Assembly: GCF_014694385.1 (NCBI RefSeq) | Contig: NZ_JAAOCA010000006.1 | Location: 124,001 to 188,000, forward strand | Direction of reading: 5' to 3' | Source of the DNA: Pseudomonas typographi | GTDB taxonomy: Bacteria; Pseudomonadota; Gammaproteobacteria; Pseudomonadales; Pseudomonadaceae | Length of the DNA stretch: 64,000 nucleotides | In this document: positions 18,812 to 27,854 of the stretch, piece after piece | Layout: every line of letters starts with the position of its first letter | Position numbering within the stretch: the first letter of the stretch is position 1 | Translations under genes and position numbers: made by a program | The notes under the pieces: generated by a model | Databases searched by the model: none | Told to the model about the DNA's origin: nothing | The model's input: only the letters and a program-made list of their open reading frames with translations

Positions 18812-19803
18812 AGCCCCTCCTTGCGCGACAGGCGCATCAGCATCAGGCGTGCACAGGCCAACACGATGAAGGTGACCACGAACAACAAAAAGCCCAAGGC
18901 GATCAGCGAGCTGCGGTGCAGGTCGGTGTAGGCCTCGCTGAACTCGTTGGCAATCACCGAGGCGATCGAGCTACTCGGCATCAGCAACGAAGCCGACAGT
19001 TGGTGGGCGTTACCCAACACGAAGGTAACCGCCATGGTTTCACCCAAGGCGCGGCCCAGGCCGAGGAACACGCCGCCGACCACGGCCGAGCGGGTGTAGG
19101 GCAATACAATGTCCCAGACCACTTCCCAAGTGGTCCCGCCCAGGGCGTAGGCCGACTCCTTGAGTTGGCTGGGCACGGTGCGAAACACTTCGTTCATCAC
19201 AGAGGTAATGAACGGCATGATCATGATCGCCAGCACGATGCCGGCAGTGAGCGTACCAATGCCCAGCGGCGGCCCCTGGAACAGTGCACCGATACCAGGG
19301 ATGGCGCCCAGGTTGTCGTTGATCCAGGGCGCCAGGTACTCGCCCATGAAGGGGGCGAATACGAACAAGCCCCACATGCCATAGATGATCGACGGGATAC
19401 CGGCGAGCAATTCGATCGCCGAACCAATGGGCATGCGTAACCACGGCGGCGCCACTTCGGTGAGAAAAATCGCGATGCCAAAGCTGACCGGCACGGCGAT
19501 CAGCAAGGCCAGGAATGACGTCACCAGCGTGCCATAGATGGGCACCACGGCGCCGAAACGCCCGGCTACGGCGTCCCAGTCGGTGCGGGTGAAAAAGTCC
19601 AAGCCAAAGGTGCGAAAAGCCTCGGCACCGCCCCAGAGGGTGGAGCCGGCAATGCACGCCAGCAAGCCCAACACCACCATGGCCGCGCCGCAAACGGTGC
19701 GGCGAAACCACAGGTCGTGGCGGTGATCGCGTGCACTGCGCGCTTCGCCGGCATGTGGTGCTGTGGCCATCACAGTGGTCAGTGCTTGAGAGTTATCGGT
19801 CAT
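18808..19803 (-). CDS. pstC: phosphate ABC transporter permease PstC
   Basis: A 331-residue permease with six helices, the PstC-type stretch ELLAGIPSIIYGMWG, and the EAA loop KESAYALGGTTWEV. The N-terminal 40 residues are polar and cytoplasmic. The start at 19803 (MTDNSQ) is chosen over a Met ten codons upstream because it leaves the usual 69-bp gap to pstS. Confidence 0.94.
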   Translation of the reverse strand: MTDNSQALTTVMATAPHAGEARSARDHRHDLWFRRTVCGAAMVVLGLLACIAGSTLWGGAEAFRTFGLDFFTRTDWDAVAGRFGAVVPIYGTLVTSFLALLIAVPVSFGIAIFLTEVAPPWLRMPIGSAIELLAGIPSIIYGMWGLFVFAPFMGEYLAPWINDNLGAIPGIGALFQGPPLGIGTLTAGIVLAIMIMPFITSVMNEVFRTVPSQLKESAYALGGTTWEVVWDIVLPYTRSAVVGGVFLGLGRALGETMAVTFVLGNAHQLSASLLMPSSSIASVIANEFSEAYTDLHRSSLIALGFLLFVVTFIVLACARLMLMRLSRKEGL

Positions 19804-19872
19804 GTTAAGTCCACTCGAAAAAAATCCTCCCAAGGGCGGGGCCTTGAGAGGCGAGGGTGACGCGTGTTTCAG

Positions 19873-20901
19873 TTACTGGCCGGCAACCTTGAATTCGGCT
19901 GCCCAATACGCTTCGATCTGCTTGACCAGCGAATCGGGCAGCGCGACGTAGTCCAACGCGGCGGCTTGGTCCTGGCCATGCTCGAGCGACCATTTGAAGA
20001 AGTCGAAAGCGGCGTTGCTTTCTTCAGCCTTCTTCGGTTGTTTGTACATGATGATCCACGTCGTCGCGGCAATCGGCCAGGCATCGGCACCCGGGGCGTC
20101 GGTCAAGAGCAGGTTGAAGTCTTGGGCGTTGGCCCAATCCGCAGTGCCGGCAGCCGCCTGGAACGTCTTCGCCTCAGGCGCTACGAAATGGCCCGCGGCG
20201 TTCTTCAACAGGGTGTGCGAAAGGCTGTTCGATTTGGCGTAGGCATACTCCACATAGCCGATCGAGCCTTTGATTTGCTTGACGTACGCGGCCACGCCTT
20301 CGTTGCCCTTGCCACCAACGCCCACCGGCCACTGCACAGCGGCGCCGAAGCCGACCTTGGCTTTCCAGTCGGCGCTGGCCTTGCTCAAGTAATTCGTGAA
20401 GTTATACGAAGTGCCCGAACCGTCCGAACGGTGAACGACGGTGATCTTGCCGTTGGACAGCTTCACGCCGGGGTTCAACGCAGTGATGGCCGGGTCGTTC
20501 CAGGTGGAGACGGTGCCCTGGAAAATCTTCGCAAGCGTTTCACCGTCGAGTTTCAGGGCGCCGGGGGTGACGCCTTCAACGTTGACGATTGGCACGATAC
20601 CGCCGATCACGCTGGGGAATTGGCCAAGCCCCGCGGCCTTGAGGTCTTCGGCCGACAACGGGGCGTCGGAGGCGCCGAAGTCGACCGTGGCGGCCTTGAT
20701 CTGGGCGATACCGCCGCCGGAACCGATCGATTGGTAGTTGATACGGTTGCCCGACGACTCCTGGTACTTCTGGCCCCACTTGGCAAGCACCGGATACACG
20801 AAGCTGGAGCCCGCGCCGGTCACATCGGTTGCGTGGGCAAAGCCCGACAGGCACAGCGAAGCGAGCAGAATCGAAAGGCGGGTCTTGGTCAACAGTCTCA
20901 C
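19873..20901 (-). CDS. pstS: periplasmic phosphate-binding protein PstS
   Basis: A 342-residue phosphate-binding protein. It has a Sec signal (RLLTKTRL then a hydrophobic stretch ending GFAHA), mature start near ATDVTGAGSSFVYP, and ligand loops SIGSGGG, DFGASDAPL and HRSDGSGTSYNF, which hold the phosphate. I start it at the GTG (20901) because GAGGT lies 5 nt upstream; the in-frame TTG at 20913 overlaps that Shine-Dalgarno. First gene of pstSCAB, with a Pho box upstream. Confidence 0.93.
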   Translation of the reverse strand: MRLLTKTRLSILLASLCLSGFAHATDVTGAGSSFVYPVLAKWGQKYQESSGNRINYQSIGSGGGIAQIKAATVDFGASDAPLSAEDLKAAGLGQFPSVIGGIVPIVNVEGVTPGALKLDGETLAKIFQGTVSTWNDPAITALNPGVKLSNGKITVVHRSDGSGTSYNFTNYLSKASADWKAKVGFGAAVQWPVGVGGKGNEGVAAYVKQIKGSIGYVEYAYAKSNSLSHTLLKNAAGHFVAPEAKTFQAAAGTADWANAQDFNLLLTDAPGADAWPIAATTWIIMYKQPKKAEESNAAFDFFKWSLEHGQDQAAALDYVALPDSLVKQIEAYWAAEFKVAGQ

Positions 20902-20976
20902 GGCACACCTCAATCAAAGAACATTGATGTGGAATCGCTCCACAGGAGTAAGCCGTGCCGATTTAATGCGGGTTAT

Positions 20977-20994
20977 GTGACTTTTTGATGACAG
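20977..20994 (-). promoter_or_regulatory. Pho box (PhoB-binding site) upstream of pstS
   Basis: Read on the minus strand, CTGTCAT-CAAA-AAGTCAC matches the two 7-bp PhoB half-sites with a 4-bp A-rich spacer: the first half is perfect, the second 5 of 7. A -10-like TTAAAT lies about 10 bp downstream. Position (about 76 bp before the GTG) fits phosphate-starvation induction of pst. The rest of 20902-21132 holds no gene I can support. Confidence 0.8.
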
Positions 20995-21132
20995 CTAATC
21001 GATAGAATTGTTACAGCGTGGCTTGAGCCCTCGGCGGGCAAGCGGTGCCGGCGCAATAGCGAAATGCCCGGCGGCCGCAAGCTCACTGGCCGCCACTACC
21101 CGGGCGAGCGGCTTTTTGCCGGCGGGGTACCG

Positions 21133-22926
21133 TTAGAATTGCAGCCCCAGGGTAAACGACAGGAAGTCGCGATCATTCACCGTGCTGTATTTGCCGCCAA
21201 AAAAATTGGTGTAAGCCAGGCTTGCGCTGTAGGTGCGCTGGTAATCGGCGGCCAAGCCAACGGTGACGGCCTTGCGGCCTTCCTGGAAGTTACCGCCAGG
21301 GTCCGGCGCATAACCCTTCACGTCATGGGCCCAGGCCAAGCTCGGGCGCAGCTCCAGGCGCGGCAGCAGGTTGTAGAACGCCCACTGCGCACGGGCGCGA
21401 TAGCCCCAGGCGTTCTCCGTGGTAAAACCATCATTCTCACAATAGCGGCTGCCGGCTTGGCACTGCCCCGGGGCGGGGCCAAACGCGGCATCGCGGCCAT
21501 AATACTGGCCGCCCAAGCCACTTACATGGGTCAGGCCCACCTCACCGGCCAGGGTGAACTGGTCCGCCCCCAGGCCGCCATCGAAGGTGTGCTCCAGGCT
21601 GGTTTGCAGTTGGGTAAGGGGCTTGCGCCGATAACCGGCGTCTGCCTGGCCATCCGCACTGGCCTGCAGCACCTGCAGCCAATTCACTTGCACCGGCGCG
21701 TTGGGCCGGTAACTGAGTTCACCGCGCCAGCGGGTGCCTTCTGGCAGGGTGGAAGAAAAACTCACGCCGTACAGGTGGATGTTTTCTGGATAGCGCACGT
21801 AATAGCTGGCCTGCCCCGCCAACCAACTGGGCTGCAATGCCTCCAACAAGGCAGCCGACACCGGTACCCCAGCCGAGGCCAGGGCGCTGGAAAGGCTCTG
21901 GCCACCGCCCGCGCGCCCGCTGAAGATCGGCAGCCGGCTGTGATAGTTCAGCCAGTACGCGCCAAAATCCGTGGCCAATGGGTCGGCATGGTAATGCACC
22001 GCCAAGCCGAACTGCCCGCCGTCGCGGGCCTCCTGGTCGCTGCCGCGGCGGGCCACCACGCCTTCATCGGGCGCCCCGCTGCTGCCCAGCAATCGCAGTG
22101 CGGCTTGGCGCTGCGCCGCGCCCAGGCCCGCGCCGGCCAACTGTGCATCGAGTTGCGCGCCATTGGCCCCGAGCGCGAGGTTGGCGTCGCAGCCCTTGGC
22201 CAGCGCGTCGCTGCTGGAAAAGAACGTGCCGCAGTTGCGCTGCCCGGCAGCGTCCCATGCCAGTTGGTAGAAGCCATCTACCGATAACCGGTCGGTGATG
22301 CCTTGTTGTGCGTATACAAGGCTCGTGGGCATCGCCTCGTCGCGCCATTGGCTGGCCGCGGTGGGGTATAGCGCGGCACCGGGCGGGTTGATAGCATCGA
22401 TGCCGCCGCCGATAAACTGCGCCTCGCCCCAATGCACGACCTGCCGCCCCACGCGCACGGTGCCGGGCTGGCCGCCAAACTGGTAGTTATGCCAGGCGAA
22501 GGCTTCGAGCAACTGGCCGCCAGCGCTGCGGCTGGCCTGGGCGCGGCCGCTGTCGTCGATGTCTTTGAAGGCCTGCTGCTGGTCTTGGAGCTTGAAGTCG
22601 TACCAATAGCGCCCGCGCACATACAGGCCGCTGTCTTGGTAACGCAATTCGAGGGCATGGGTGCCGCTGAACTGTTGGGTGAACGCCTCGCCACGCTTGA
22701 AATTCAGCCGCCCATCATCCGTGCTGGCGGCCCAGGCGCCGCCGCCGTTGCTGGCCCCGACCAGGTGCTGGCTGCGGGTGGCCATGCCCCAGGCGGTGCC
22801 AAGGGAGAATTGCGAATCGAACTGGCCTTCGACCGGCCCTATATTGAACGGCAACCCGTAGGCAGGCGCCGCCATTACCCCCAGCACCCCCCATGCCCAC
22901 ACGCCAAGCCTGTCTGTAAAACGCAA
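21133..22926 (-). CDS. DUF1302 family outer-membrane-type protein
   Basis: A 597-residue protein with a Sec-like signal ending APAYG, then FNIGPVEGQFDSQFSLG, the start typical of DUF1302 proteins. It is rich in alternating hydrophobic/aromatic strands and ends LSFTLGLQF, with a C-terminal Phe as in outer-membrane beta-barrels. In Pseudomonas these proteins often pair with a DUF1329 protein and are linked to hydrophobic-compound or lipid export; no DUF1329 gene is here. The start is probably TTG (22926): no ATG exists in frame before the signal peptide, and the Shine-Dalgarno is weak. Its substrate is unknown. Confidence 0.78.
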   Translation of the reverse strand: MRFTDRLGVWAWGVLGVMAAPAYGLPFNIGPVEGQFDSQFSLGTAWGMATRSQHLVGASNGGGAWAASTDDGRLNFKRGEAFTQQFSGTHALELRYQDSGLYVRGRYWYDFKLQDQQQAFKDIDDSGRAQASRSAGGQLLEAFAWHNYQFGGQPGTVRVGRQVVHWGEAQFIGGGIDAINPPGAALYPTAASQWRDEAMPTSLVYAQQGITDRLSVDGFYQLAWDAAGQRNCGTFFSSSDALAKGCDANLALGANGAQLDAQLAGAGLGAAQRQAALRLLGSSGAPDEGVVARRGSDQEARDGGQFGLAVHYHADPLATDFGAYWLNYHSRLPIFSGRAGGGQSLSSALASAGVPVSAALLEALQPSWLAGQASYYVRYPENIHLYGVSFSSTLPEGTRWRGELSYRPNAPVQVNWLQVLQASADGQADAGYRRKPLTQLQTSLEHTFDGGLGADQFTLAGEVGLTHVSGLGGQYYGRDAAFGPAPGQCQAGSRYCENDGFTTENAWGYRARAQWAFYNLLPRLELRPSLAWAHDVKGYAPDPGGNFQEGRKAVTVGLAADYQRTYSASLAYTNFFGGKYSTVNDRDFLSFTLGLQF

Positions 22927-23084
22927 GGTGCTCGCCCATTTGCAAAAGGGCGAGCTTCAAGCTTCACGCTTAAAGTTTCAAGAAAAAGCCGTTCAACGCG
23001 GGTACAGCACTGCTTCGCGATCGCCCTTAGCGTGGTTTCTGGCGTTCGGGCGTCAAGGCTTGGGCGAACACCCGAGATGCCAGG

Positions 23085-23714
23085 CTAGTGCATCTCGGTC
23101 AGGGCAATTTTCACCCCCAGCGCCACCAGCACGGCGCCCATGGCGCGGTCGAACCAATGGCCCATGCGGGCAAAGCCCGCCCGCACCCGCGCCTGGCTGA
23201 ACAACAACGCCACCAGGCAAAACCACCCTGCGGTGGCGAACGCCAGGTATACCCCATAGCCGGCCTGGACCCACAGTGGCGTATGCGGGTCGATGACCAC
23301 GGTGAACAGCGACAAGAAGAACAGCGTGGCCTTGGGGTTGAGGCCGTTGGTCATGAAGCCTGCCGCATAGGCCTGGCGCGCCGTGCGGGGCTGTTTATCC
23401 ACTTGGGCGGCAGCCCCGGCACCTGCGGCCGGGCGCGCGCGCAGCGCTTTGATGCCGATGTACAGCAAGTAGGCGGCCGCCAGCCATTTAAGCAGGTTGA
23501 ACAGCATGATCGACTGCGACACCAGCAGGCCAATGCCCAATAACGAGTAACCCACATGCAAGAAGATCGCCGAACCCACGCCCAGGGCCGTCCAGTTGCC
23601 GACACGCCTGCCGTGGGCCACGCTTTCACGTACCACTACCGCAAAATCCGGGCCCGGGCTGGCCACGGCGAGCAGGTGTATCAGCGCAACGGTCAGAAAT
23701 TCAGTCCAATACAT
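23085..23714 (-). CDS. LysE-family (RhtB-like) amino-acid exporter
   Basis: A 209-residue inner-membrane protein with about six helices. The family motif ASPGPDF is near residue 20, and GFMTNGLNPKATLFFLSLF near residue 125. LysE/RhtB proteins export amino acids such as threonine, homoserine or lysine. The start at 23714 (MYWTEFL) is the family N-terminus; the open frame beyond it is antisense to the dehydrogenase gene. It is divergent from the 2-hydroxyacid dehydrogenase. Confidence 0.9.
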   Translation of the reverse strand: MYWTEFLTVALIHLLAVASPGPDFAVVVRESVAHGRRVGNWTALGVGSAIFLHVGYSLLGIGLLVSQSIMLFNLLKWLAAAYLLYIGIKALRARPAAGAGAAAQVDKQPRTARQAYAAGFMTNGLNPKATLFFLSLFTVVIDPHTPLWVQAGYGVYLAFATAGWFCLVALLFSQARVRAGFARMGHWFDRAMGAVLVALGVKIALTEMH

Positions 23715-23807
23715 GGCAGTGGGCCTCAAAATGTGTAACAGGCAGCGGGCGGAACGGCTAAGTTTACCGTTATACGTCTTCAATCCACCACTAGAGGCCC
23801 TTTTTCG

Positions 23808-24761
23808 ATGCGTGCGGTTTTTCTCGATCACAGTTCGCTGGACCTCGGCGACCTCGACCTTGCCCCTTTGCACGGGGCGTTCAGCGCGCTGCAGTTGTAT
23901 GCCAGTACCGAGGCCGGCGACACCTCGGCGCGCCTGGCCGGTGCCGACGTGGCGATCAGCAACAAGGTGCTGATCGACGCCCAAGCCATGGCCGCCAACC
24001 CGCAATTGAAGCTGATCCTGGTGGCCGCCACGGGCACCAACAATGTCGACCTGGAGGCGGCGCGGGCACGGGGCATATGCGTGTGCAATTGCCAAGGTTA
24101 CGGCACCCCGTCGGTGGCCCAACACACCTTGATGTTGCTGCTGGCCCTGGCCACCAGCTTGCCGCAGTACCAGCAGGCCGTCGCCGCCGGCAAGTGGCAG
24201 CAGGCCCGGCAGTTCTGCCTGCTGGATTTCCCTATCGTGGAGCTGCAAGGCAAAACCCTGGGGCTGCTGGGCCATGGTGAGTTGGGCAGCGCCGTCGCGC
24301 GGTTGGCCGAAGCATTCGGCATGGCCGTGCTGGTAGGGCAACTGCCCAACCGCCCGCGCCGCGACGGGCGCCTGCCATTAGCCGAATTGTTGCCCCGGGT
24401 CGATGCGCTGACCCTGCATTGCCCGCTCAACGAACACACCCGCAACCTGATCGGCGTCACCGAGTTGGCCTTGCTCAAGCGCGGCGCGTTCGTGCTCAAC
24501 ACCGGGCGTGGCGGGCTGATCGACGAATACGCGCTGGCCGATGCCCTGCGCAGCGGCCATTTGGGCGGCGCAGCGACCGACGTGTTGACCACCGAGCCAC
24601 CCACTGAAGGCAACCCACTGCTGGCCAGCGACTTGCCACGGCTGATCGTAACCCCTCACAGCGCCTGGGGTAGCCGCGAAGCACGGCAGCGTATCGTCGG
24701 CCAGCTCAGCGAAAACGCCCACAGCTTCGCCCAGGGCGCACCACAACGGGTGGTGGCGTGA
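23808..24761 (+). CDS. D-2-hydroxyacid dehydrogenase (hydroxypyruvate/glycerate reductase-like)
   Basis: A 317-residue NAD(P)-dependent enzyme reducing a 2-oxoacid to a D-2-hydroxyacid. The dinucleotide loop is GLLGHGELG; catalytic residues lie in NTGRGGLIDE (Arg), DVLTTEPP (Glu) and TPHSAWG (His). The substrate-loop pattern GTNNVDLEAA resembles glycerate dehydrogenase (HprA). Its exact substrate is not provable. It is followed 39 bp later by rsmC on the same strand. Confidence 0.88.
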   Translation: MRAVFLDHSSLDLGDLDLAPLHGAFSALQLYASTEAGDTSARLAGADVAISNKVLIDAQAMAANPQLKLILVAATGTNNVDLEAARARGICVCNCQGYGTPSVAQHTLMLLLALATSLPQYQQAVAAGKWQQARQFCLLDFPIVELQGKTLGLLGHGELGSAVARLAEAFGMAVLVGQLPNRPRRDGRLPLAELLPRVDALTLHCPLNEHTRNLIGVTELALLKRGAFVLNTGRGGLIDEYALADALRSGHLGGAATDVLTTEPPTEGNPLLASDLPRLIVTPHSAWGSREARQRIVGQLSENAHSFAQGAPQRVVA

Positions 24762-24800
24762 TTTGCTAGACTGCGCGCTTTTTTCGCCAAGGAGCTGAAC

Positions 24801-25799
24801 ATGGACCCGCGCAGTGAAGTGCTGCTACGCCAGGCCGAACGCTTCACCGGCCCGGTGCTGCTGGCGGGGCTGCCCGCCGACGGCCTGCTGGGGACGTTGC
24901 CGCAGGCCAGTGGCTGGGGCTGGAACGCTGCCGACCACGCCGTGCTGGCTGGGCGTTTCGGCCAGCGCTGCCACTTCGGCACCGAGCCGCCCCCTACAGA
25001 GGTGGCCGCCGCTGTGCTGTACCTACCCAAGGCGAAGGACTTGGCGGCCTACCTGCTCGATGCGCTGGCGGCCAAGCTGCCCGGCCGCATGCTTTACCTG
25101 GTGGGCGAAAAACGCGGCGGCATCGAAGGTTCGGCACGCCTGCTGCAAACCTATGGCACACCGCGCAAGCTCGACAGCGCCCGCCACTGCCAGCTATGGC
25201 AGGTTGAGGTGGAGCATGCCCCGGCCGCCCCTTCCCTGCCGCCCTTGGCGCAACGCTTCGGGGTTGCGGCGCCCGGCGGCGAGTTGCAGGTGGTGAGCTT
25301 GCCCGGGGTGTTTAGCCACGGCCGGCTGGACCGCGGCACCGCGCTACTGCTCGACCACCTGGATAACCTGCCGGCCGGGCACATTCTGGATTTCGGTTGT
25401 GGGGCCGGGGTCATCGGCGCGCTGATCAAGCGCCGTTACCCCAGCAACCGGGTGAGCTTGCTGGACGTCGACGCCTTCGCCATTGCCGCCGCTACGCTGA
25501 CACTGCAGGCCAACGGCCTGGAGGGGGAACTGATCTGCGCCGATGGCATCGACGGCGCACCGGCGCTGCTGGATGGGATCGTGAGTAACCCACCGTTTCA
25601 CAGCGGGGTGCATACCCACTATGAAGCGACAGAAAACCTGCTGCTAAAAAGCGCCGAACATCTAGAAATACGCGGCGAAATTCGCCTGGTTGCGAATAGT
25701 TTTCTGCGTTACCCGCCCTTATTGGAAAGCGCCTTTGGCCACTGCGAAACCCTCGCCCAGCGCGATGGCTTTCGCATTTATCGGGCACGCAAAGGGTAA
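24801..25799 (+). CDS. rsmC: 16S rRNA (guanine(1207)-N2)-methyltransferase
   Basis: A 332-residue methyltransferase for G1207 in 16S rRNA. The C-terminal half has the SAM-binding motif [11 protein letters not shown] and the N2-guanine methyltransferase motif NPPFH; the N-terminal half is the degenerate copy typical of RsmC. Length is normal. Its stop lies about 40 bp before the manganese riboswitch. Confidence 0.92.
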   Translation: MDPRSEVLLRQAERFTGPVLLAGLPADGLLGTLPQASGWGWNAADHAVLAGRFGQRCHFGTEPPPTEVAAAVLYLPKAKDLAAYLLDALAAKLPGRMLYLVGEKRGGIEGSARLLQTYGTPRKLDSARHCQLWQVEVEHAPAAPSLPPLAQRFGVAAPGGELQVVSLPGVFSHGRLDRGTALLLDHLDNLPAGHILDFGCGAGVIGALIKRRYPSNRVSLLDVDAFAIAAATLTLQANGLEGELICADGIDGAPALLDGIVSNPPFHSGVHTHYEATENLLLKSAEHLEIRGEIRLVANSFLRYPPLLESAFGHCETLAQRDGFRIYRARKG

Positions 25800-25839
25800 T
25801 CACAACGCTTGCCATCGGCGCAAAGCGTAGGCAGAATCC

Positions 25840-26025
25840 GCTCCGTCCTAGGGGAGTAGTCTCCCGCGAGCACACTGTTCGCATTGGCACGCGTCAACAT
25901 ACTTGGCCTACCGGCCATGGCGCGTGCGACCTGAGGGCCCACATCAGAGGGGCCCCACGGTTTGACCAGACCTATGACACGCACACCTTTACCCGGGGCG
26001 GGGAGGCTGTACGTGTCATAGCCGT
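25840..26025 (+). ncRNA. yybP-ykoY manganese riboswitch
   Basis: The 250-bp leader contains the conserved GGGGAGTAG (25851-25859) and a 3' GGGGAGGC segment (about 26000-26007). The closing helix CTATGACACG (25972-25981) pairs perfectly with CGTGTCATAG (26012-26021). The downstream gene encodes a GDT1-family manganese exporter, the classic partner. A long insertion between the two conserved halves (about 25870-25970, itself rich in inverted repeats) is known in Pseudomonas forms. Mn2+ binding should turn expression on. The boundaries are approximate. Confidence 0.85.
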
Positions 26026-26051
26026 GTCGACCCGCCCCAATAGGAAGCCTG

Positions 26052-26636
26052 ATGTTAGAATCCCTTCTTGTTCCCACGGGTATCGTGGCGCTGGCCGAAA
26101 TCGGCGACAAGACTCAACTCCTCGCACTCGTCCTGGCGGCTCGCTTTCGCAAGCCTGTCCCCATCATATTGGGCATCCTTGCCGCCACCCTGGCCAACCA
26201 TGCGGCCGCCGGCGCAGTAGGCGCCTGGGTCAGCAGTTACCTGACCGATACCGTGCTGCATTGGATCCTCGCCGCAAGCTTTACTGCGACCGCGCTGTGG
26301 ACGCTGGTGCCCGACAAAATGGACGACGACGAAGCCAACCGCGGCAAGCAATTTGGCCCGTTCATGGCCACGCTGATCGCCTTCTTCCTGGCCGAGATCG
26401 GCGATAAGACCCAGGTCGCCACGGTGATGCTCGCCGCGCAGTATCCGCACCTGCTGCTGGTGATCATCGGTACCAGCCTGGGCATGTTGATCGCCAACGT
26501 ACCCGTGGTACTGGCCGGCAACTTCGCCGCCGACAAACTGCCACTGGCGCTTATCCGCCGCTTGGCTGCCGCGGCGTTCTTCGTGCTGGCGGTGTATTCG
26601 GTGTATAAGGCGATGAGGGTGAGCGGTTGGCTCTAG
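26052..26636 (+). CDS. TMEM165/GDT1-family manganese exporter (Mnx-like)
   Basis: A 194-residue inner-membrane protein with six helices in two repeats. Each repeat carries the ExGDKT cation motif: AEIGDKTQLLAL (near residue 15) and AEIGDKTQVATV (near residue 115). The family moves Mn2+ or Ca2+ out of the cytoplasm. The yybP-ykoY riboswitch directly upstream supports manganese efflux. Confidence 0.92.
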   Translation: MLESLLVPTGIVALAEIGDKTQLLALVLAARFRKPVPIILGILAATLANHAAAGAVGAWVSSYLTDTVLHWILAASFTATALWTLVPDKMDDDEANRGKQFGPFMATLIAFFLAEIGDKTQVATVMLAAQYPHLLLVIIGTSLGMLIANVPVVLAGNFAADKLPLALIRRLAAAAFFVLAVYSVYKAMRVSGWL

Positions 26637-26697
26637 CCCGGCTGGCGCCGCAGCGGGGCACGGCGCAAGGCCGTTACCCGGGCGCGGCCGATGCCCT

Positions 26698-27318
26698 TCA
26701 ACCTGGCGTCAGGCACTCAGGGGCATCGAGTGCGGGGTCGTTCACAAGCTTGGCCAGCGGCCGCTCGCGCAGGCTGGCGCAGGGCTTGGCCAACAGGCTA
26801 TAAAGCTGCGGCAAAGGCGTTTCCGGGCACAGCCATAGCGCCTGTTCAGCGGTATCGAGAATCAACGGCCGGCGCTGGCTGGCGGCGGCCTGGGTGACCA
26901 CCGCGGTGCTCAACCACACGTGGTCACCCACCGGGTAGGCTTCCCAAACCGCGGCGAAATACAGGTTCGAGCCTTGCGCCGGGGTAAGCCAATACGGTTG
27001 CTTACGCACCGAACCGCGCCATTCATAGAAACCGTTCGCCGGCAGCAAGCAGCGGCGCTGGCGAAAGGCCTCACGAAACAGCGGCTGCTCGGCCAAGGTT
27101 TCGGCGCGCGCCTGGGCCGGTGTACGGGAGAAATCCGTGACCCAGCCGGGCGTCAGGCCCCAACGTGCACGCGCCAGCATCAATCCTTCGGCCTGCTGGC
27201 GTTGGATCAGCACCGACTGGCCGGGGGAGATGTTCCACTGCGGGGCATGTTGCGCCGGGAAACCCGGCAAGGCTGCGAAGGCTGAGGTCCAGCGAAACAG
27301 TGCGTAGCGTCCACACAT
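26698..27318 (-). CDS. SRAP-domain protein (YedK/HMCES-like)
   Basis: A 206-residue SRAP protein, which crosslinks covalently to abasic sites in single-stranded DNA through Cys2. The start MCGRYALF gives the required Cys2 after Met removal; ISPGQ, RWGLTP, NGFYEW (catalytic Glu) and CLTPG follow. The His usually found in an IHDRMP-like motif (E. coli YedK H160) is absent: the aligned text reads ASQRRPLIL. Single gene, no operon partner. Confidence 0.88.
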   Translation of the reverse strand: MCGRYALFRWTSAFAALPGFPAQHAPQWNISPGQSVLIQRQQAEGLMLARARWGLTPGWVTDFSRTPAQARAETLAEQPLFREAFRQRRCLLPANGFYEWRGSVRKQPYWLTPAQGSNLYFAAVWEAYPVGDHVWLSTAVVTQAAASQRRPLILDTAEQALWLCPETPLPQLYSLLAKPCASLRERPLAKLVNDPALDAPECLTPG

Positions 27319-27337
27319 CAGAAAGGCAAGGCTCCGG

Positions 27338-27601
27338 TCAACACAGCAAGATACCAGGCCCGCTATCGGGCTCCTCGTCCGCCAGCGGCGAAGCGCTATT
27401 GTACTGGCTGATCAACAGCCGTGCGCGTTCGGCCAGGGGATCTTCGACGCTCAGGTTAAGCAGCCCGATGGCCGGCAATTCACCAATGCCCCCGACCAGA
27501 TCACGCCCCAGCAAGTGGGCGTAGATGCCTTCGCTGGCGAGCATGGTCAGCAGCAGCTCTGCTTCAAGCAGGCTTTCCGGTTCGTAGATGCGCTTCATCA
27601 T
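27338..27601 (-). CDS. DUF2007 family small protein
   Basis: An 87-residue protein whose start IYEPESLLEAELLLTMLASEGI is the DUF2007 signature (putative signal-transducing or PII-interacting domain). No further function is known. Its ATG overlaps the stop of the CPXCG gene by 4 nt, so the two are co-translated. Confidence 0.8.
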   Translation of the reverse strand: MMKRIYEPESLLEAELLLTMLASEGIYAHLLGRDLVGGIGELPAIGLLNLSVEDPLAERARLLISQYNSASPLADEEPDSGPGILLC

Positions 27602-27780
27602 TCATTCTCGCTATACACATCCAATGACCAAGCATCGCCCTCGGTTCGCAGCACGAAGCGAATGGGGCGGCAGCACACCGGGCAGTCTTCTATATAATCC
27701 TGGTCGCCCGCCGACAGGTCGAGTATGGCCTCGGCCGGCTCCCCGCAATAGGGGCAAAAATAGCGCTCGGTTTCTAGCAT
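27598..27780 (-). CDS. CPXCG-motif zinc-ribbon protein
   Basis: A 60-residue protein with FCPYCGE near residue 9 and CPVCCRP near residue 33: two CxxC pairs that would bind zinc. This is the CPXCG cysteine-rich family, common next to DUF2007 genes in Pseudomonas. It is first in the pair; the leftward promoter lies in the short gap shared with the acyltransferase. Confidence 0.85.
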   Translation of the reverse strand: MLETERYFCPYCGEPAEAILDLSAGDQDYIEDCPVCCRPIRFVLRTEGDAWSLDVYSENE

Positions 27781-27854
27781 CGCGGCCCTACCCTTCAGTT
27801 ATGCGTATAATCGCCGGTCTGTTTCACTACTTAAGCCGTTGCCAACAAGAGAGC

